A DNA stretch of 64,000 nucleotides, from assembly GCF_000321225.1 (NCBI RefSeq), contig NW_004451508.1, forward strand, positions 1-64,000. The letters run 5' to 3'. Each line of letters opens with the position of its first letter. Position 1 is the stretch's first letter. The notes under the pieces were generated by a model. That model did not search any database. It had not been told where the DNA came from and saw only the letters and a list, made by a program, of their open reading frames with translations. Below are positions 62,866 through 64,000 of this stretch, piece by piece. The DNA is from Odobenus rosmarus divergens. Lineage: Eukaryota; Chordata; Mammalia; Carnivora; Odobenidae. Position numbers and translations under genes: made by a program.

Positions 62866-64000
62866 GTACTTGTCCACAAAGGATGGCAGGGTTTTGCTCA
62901 AAAATCCTGAGTTTGTGTTGTTGTCCACTTGGGGACTTGCCAAAGGCTCCAAGCAGCATGTCTATCTGCCAGTGTCACTTCAAGCACTATTGGATCTGCT
63001 GGATCATGTGGCCCAAGTTAGCAGAGCACCTTGCATAGCAGCTTGCATAGCACCCTGGACCTGGTGCAGAGCCTTCTTTTGTTCTGGGCCCTACTCAAAA
63101 CTAGCAGCTTTTTTAGTCATTTGTTAAATGGGCTGGAGTAGCACACACAAATGAGGAACAAACATATTGCCTCCAAAATCCAAAGAGGCCTGGAAGGGGT
63201 TGTACCTTGTTTTTGGTTGTAGGTAAGGCCAGATGTGATAACTGATCTTTTTACCTTGGAAGGGATATCATGACATGCCCAACATCACTAGACCTCTAGA
63301 AATTTTATTGAGGTAGAATGCCCCTGAATCTTTATCAGATTTATTTCCCACTCCCTGACAAGCAAATGTCTTACCAACAAGTTGAGTAGTTGCTACTTTT
63401 TGGTCACTAGATCCATTAAGCATAATGCCATCAATATAATGGACCACTGTGATGTCTTGTGGAAGGAAAAGGCAATCAAGTTCTCTGAGAACTAAATTAT
63501 GATGTAAGGCTGGAGAGTTGATATACCCCTGAGGTGATATGGTAAAGATGTATTGCCAACCTTAACAGCTGAAAGCAAAGTGCTCTGGTGATCTTTTAAC
63601 AGTAGGTATGGAGTAAAATGCATTTGTCAAATCACTAGCTGCATATCAGGTACTAGGGGATGTGCTAATTTGCTTAAGCAATGAAACCACATCTGGTAGA
63701 GTTGCTTTAGAGTCACCACCTGGTTAAGCTTAACATAATCCACTATCATTCTCTAAAATCTGTTTCCCAGGCCAAATAGGCAAATTGAATGGTGATGTGC
63801 AAATCAGTACCCCTGTGTCCTTTATGTCCTGGATGGTAGTACTAATCTCTGCAATCCCTCCAGGAATGCCATGTTATTTTTGATTTACTATTTTTCTAGG
63901 TAGAGGCAGTTTTAGTGGCTTCTACTTGGTCTTTTCAACCATAATAATTCTCACTCCTCAGGTCAGAGAACCAATGTAGGGATTCTGCCAGTTGTCCAGT
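62866..64000 (-). mobile_element. ERV-L pol remnant, minus strand, runs off the window
   Basis: Reverse transcriptase in reverse. The segment homologous to the plus-strand copy at 16836 (AACCAGGTGGTGAC) lies at about 63724-63711 reversed. The active-site box reads YIDG at 63438-63427, that is YIDD with its last Asp lost. Connection-domain sequence at 63120-62870 matches the copy at 17440-17640. RNase H and integrase are absent before the LTR. Confidence 0.75.

Overview
This window is carnivore nuclear DNA. It contains about 37 copies of a tRNA-Lys-derived CAN-SINE with the GGCGCCTGGGTGGCTCAG head, a [TC]-rich 3' part and an AATAAA-rich tail. The subfamily resembles arctoid caniforms (bear, seal, mustelid) more than dog (GGGATCCCTGGGTGGCGCAG) or cat. 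I infer a non-canid caniform; the exact species cannot be told from this window.

One intact protein-coding gene is present: CTSL (procathepsin L) on the minus strand, about 22.8-27.9 kb. It has a noncoding first exon in a CpG island and seven coding exons. All seven introns are GT-AG, the reading frame is open for 334 codons, the catalytic Cys/His/Asn triad is intact, and a polyadenylation signal is present. The other gene-derived sequence is an RPL22 processed pseudogene at 7.7-8.4 kb (one nonsense codon, SINE in its 3' UTR).

The rest is repeats. 0-5.5 kb: an LTR-like piece, L1 fragments and a young L1 tail. 8.4-19.0 kb: ERV-L material on the plus strand (LTR, gag remnant, later pol), separated by a second endogenous retrovirus on the minus strand (9.8-15.2 kb) that carries a perfect 180-bp tandem duplication. 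19.8-21.1 kb: nested DNA transposons and SINEs. 22.8-28.1 kb: CTSL and its promoter. 28.7-55.7 kb: SINEs, MIR/L2, MER5A, MER20, MLT1 and MLT2-like LTRs, L1 3' ends and stretches of apparently unique sequence without a recognisable gene. 55.7-62.5 kb: a near full-length, inactivated L1 with flanking target duplications, itself carrying a SINE and a solo LTR, inserted into an ERV-L-type LTR. 62.8-64.0 kb: ERV-L pol on the minus strand, running off the window.

I found no prokaryotic-type system, CRISPR array or new multi-gene system. The interest lies in transposon nesting, the exact 180-bp duplication, a solo LTR with strong NRF1/YY1-like motifs, and an unusual cysteine in CTSL. Repeat family names rest on recalled consensus sequences and are approximate; all edges without a stated target-site duplication are approximate too.
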